Origin: Bacteroidota bacterium
GTDB lineage: Bacteria > Bacteroidota > Rhodothermia > Rhodothermales > Rubricoccaceae
Assembly: GCA_022564455.1 (NCBI GenBank)
Contig: JADFLK010000131.1
Location: 1 to 6,554, forward strand
DNA length: 6,554 bases
Direction: 5' to 3'
Below, in pieces: positions 5,266-6,554 of this stretch. The translations under genes were made by a program, and so were the position numbers. The number at the start of each line of letters is the position of its first letter. The stretch's first letter is position 1. The notes under the pieces were generated by a model. That model ran no database searches, was not told the origin of the DNA, and worked only from the letters and a program-made list of their open reading frames with translations.

Positions 5266-6228
5266 TCACCCTCCCGAGAGGAGATACAACACAGCCATGC
5301 GCACGGCCACGCCGTTGGTGACCTGATCGAGGATAATGGCGCGCTCGTGGTCGACAACCTCACTGGCAAGCTCTACGCCTCGGTTTACAGGCCCCGGATG
5401 CATAATCCGCAGGTCCGGGTGGCGTTCGAGGTGTTCGAGGCGGATGCCGAAGCGATTGTGGTATTCGCGGAGGCTCGGGAAGAGACCCGTGCTCTGCCTT
5501 TCGAGTTGGATGCGTAGCGCCATCGCCACGTCGCAGCCTTCGAGGGCTTCGTCGAGCCGGTCGGTGACGCGGACGCCGAGTTGCTCGACCTCCACGGGCA
5601 TCATGGTGCGCGGGCCGCAGAGCGTGACTTCCGCGCCGAGTGCTTTCAGCCCGTAGATGTTGGAGCGAGCCACGCGGCTGTGCGTGATGTCGCCGAGGAT
5701 GGAGACGTTTAATCCTGCGAAGTTAAACTCTGCTAGACCTGGATGGCTTGGCAATTCGATTTCGGCGATTGTGAGCATATCCAGCAGCGCCTGCGTGGGG
5801 TGCTCGTGAGCGCCGTCGCCCGCGTTGATGACCACACCGTCAATCCAGCGGGTGAGGAAATGTGGTGCGCCTGGGCTCTGATGGCGGATTACTACCACAT
5901 CGGTCTTCATTGCCTCAATGTTCTGCGCCGTGTCCTTCAGCGTCTCCCCCTTGGAAACGGAAGACCCCGATGCCGAGAAATTGACAACGTCAGCCGATAA
6001 CCGCTTTTCGGCGAGTTCAAAGGAGATTCGCGTCCGGGTGCTGGCCTCGAAGAACAGGTTCACCACCGTCACGCCCCGGAGGCTCGGCACGCGCTTGATG
6101 GGCCGGTCCAGCACCGTCCGCATCTCCCGAGCCGTCCTGAGTATCAACCGGATCTCCTCGGCGTCGTAGTCGGCGAGACCCAGCAGGTGGCGGTGCGTGA
6201 GTTGTTCGATGGCTGCCTTCTCCGTCAT
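5266..6228 (-). CDS. pyrB: Aspartate carbamoyltransferase catalytic subunit
   Basis: This cytosolic enzyme condenses carbamoyl phosphate and aspartate to carbamoyl aspartate, the committed step of pyrimidine synthesis. The product is 320 residues, close to the usual 300-320. The carbamoyl-phosphate loop STRTR (63-67), the SVSKGET loop (90-96), RHQSPGAP (115-122), [10 protein letters not shown] (141-150), [13 protein letters not shown] (178-190), RIQLERQ (239-245) and [10 protein letters not shown] (277-286) are all intact. The start ATG at 6228 overlaps the pyrR stop as ATGA, and GAGG sits 7 bases upstream (6239-6236); a GTG-type start at 6267 would add 13 non-conserved residues and was rejected. 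No pyrI regulatory subunit is seen, so control is probably through PyrR. The stop lies at the edge of repeat copy 2. Confidence 0.96.
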   Translation of the reverse strand: MTEKAAIEQLTHRHLLGLADYDAEEIRLILRTAREMRTVLDRPIKRVPSLRGVTVVNLFFEASTRTRISFELAEKRLSADVVNFSASGSSVSKGETLKDTAQNIEAMKTDVVVIRHQSPGAPHFLTRWIDGVVINAGDGAHEHPTQALLDMLTIAEIELPSHPGLAEFNFAGLNVSILGDITHSRVARSNIYGLKALGAEVTLCGPRTMMPVEVEQLGVRVTDRLDEALEGCDVAMALRIQLERQSTGLFPSLREYHNRFGIRLEHLERHPDLRIMHPGPVNRGVELASEVVDHERAIILDQVTNGVAVRMAVLYLLSGG

Positions 6229-6554
6229 GCGCTGCCCTCGTCCTTCGGTTGCGGTTCCACGAGCCACACACCGTCTTCGTCGTCGATTTCCGTGAGGCGC
6301 ACGCGCACTTCTTCCCCCGCAATCGTCGGCACCGTCCGGCCGATGAAGTCCGGGGCTACGGGAAGCTCGCGGAGGCCCCGGTCGATGAAGGCAAGGAGGC
6401 GCACGGACGCCGGCCGGCCGAGGTCCATGATGGCGTCGAGCGCGGCGCGCGTCGTTCGGCCCGTGTATACCACATCGTCTACCAGCACGAGGCGGCGGCC
6501 GTCCACATCGAAGGGGATGTCCGTCGGTTGGACGATGGGTTGGCGCAACCGCTT
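6225..6554 (-). CDS. pyrR: Bifunctional pyr operon regulator / uracil phosphoribosyltransferase PyrR (5' end outside window)
   Basis: PyrR senses UMP/UTP and PRPP, controls pyr operon expression by binding leader RNA in Gram-positive models, and has weak uracil phosphoribosyltransferase activity. About 109 C-terminal residues are visible; the frame is still open at the right edge, so roughly 70 N-terminal residues lie outside. Clear motifs are [24 protein letters not shown], which contains the PRPP-binding [10 protein letters not shown], then [16 protein letters not shown] and [20 protein letters not shown]. The usual DRGHRELP has Leu in place of His. The TTG at 6548 is internal, not the start. 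The stop overlaps the pyrB start as ATGA, so the two are co-transcribed and coupled. Any PyrR-binding leader would be beyond the window, so the control mechanism cannot be checked here. Confidence 0.93.
   Translation of the reverse strand, partial: KRLRQPIVQPTDIPFDVDGRRLVLVDDVVYTGRTTRAALDAIMDLGRPASVRLLAFIDRGLRELPVAPDFIGRTVPTIAGEEVRVRLTEIDDEDGVWLVEPQPKDEGSA

Noticed and set aside
5206..5517. Plus-strand open frame antisense to the end of pyrB
   Set aside because: It overlaps a strongly supported pyrB and begins in the simple repeat; no domain seen.

Overview
The window looks like a piece of a moderately GC-rich, Gram-negative chromosome of the Rhodothermota/Bacteroidota type. The main evidence is the secreted protein at 1904-3202, which ends in a type IX secretion (T9SS, type A) C-terminal sorting domain with PNPFNPS and ends GLYLVRL...ITLLK. 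A pyrR-pyrB pair without a visible ATCase regulatory subunit, weak or absent Shine-Dalgarno sequences at most starts, and the general protein style fit this. The lineage is inferred; no rRNA or marker gene confirms it.

Layout. (1) 3-755, plus strand: the 3' part of a gene that enters from outside the window. It encodes the C-terminal half of a DUF262/DUF1524 (GmrSD-like, HNH nuclease) protein joined in frame to a YbgC-type hotdog thioesterase that lacks its N-terminus. (2) 752-784: the first 11 codons of a gene resembling the DUF3052 family, with a good ribosome binding site, cut off by a low-complexity repeat. (3) About 785-918: the repeat element (copy 1). (4) 925-1809: nadC, quinolinate phosphoribosyltransferase. 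(5) 1904-3202: secreted beta-propeller 'choice-of-anchor B' protein. (6) 3224-3703, minus: RlpA-like double-psi beta-barrel protein, convergent with (5). (7) 3704-3922: divergent intergenic region. (8) 3923-4594: plsY, glycerol-3-phosphate acyltransferase. (9) 4614-5030, minus: retropepsin-like (RimB/DUF785-type) protease whose normal start codon appears to be lost. (10) About 5060-5265: a second, diverged copy of the repeat element in the opposite orientation. (11) 5266-6228, minus: pyrB. (12) 6225-6554, minus: pyrR, running off the right edge and overlapping pyrB by ATGA.

How the pieces work together. Most genes are separate housekeeping functions: NAD synthesis (nadC), phospholipid synthesis (plsY), pyrimidine synthesis and its control (pyrB, pyrR), and envelope functions (RlpA, T9SS cargo). 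Only pyrR-pyrB is a clear operon in view.

The unusual part is a pattern of damaged gene ends next to the repeats. Thioesterase and DUF3052-like genes, once apparently coupled by a GTGA overlap, are truncated on the left by the nuclease fusion and on the right by repeat copy 1. Repeat copy 2 abuts a protease gene exactly where its start codon should be. Both copies run in the transcription direction of the following gene (nadC on plus, the protease on minus) and end in a very similar sequence just before that gene. I read this as a dispersed intergenic element associated with rearrangement that now supplies the 5' leader of the next gene. That reading is inference; the truncations and the repeats are visible in the sequence.
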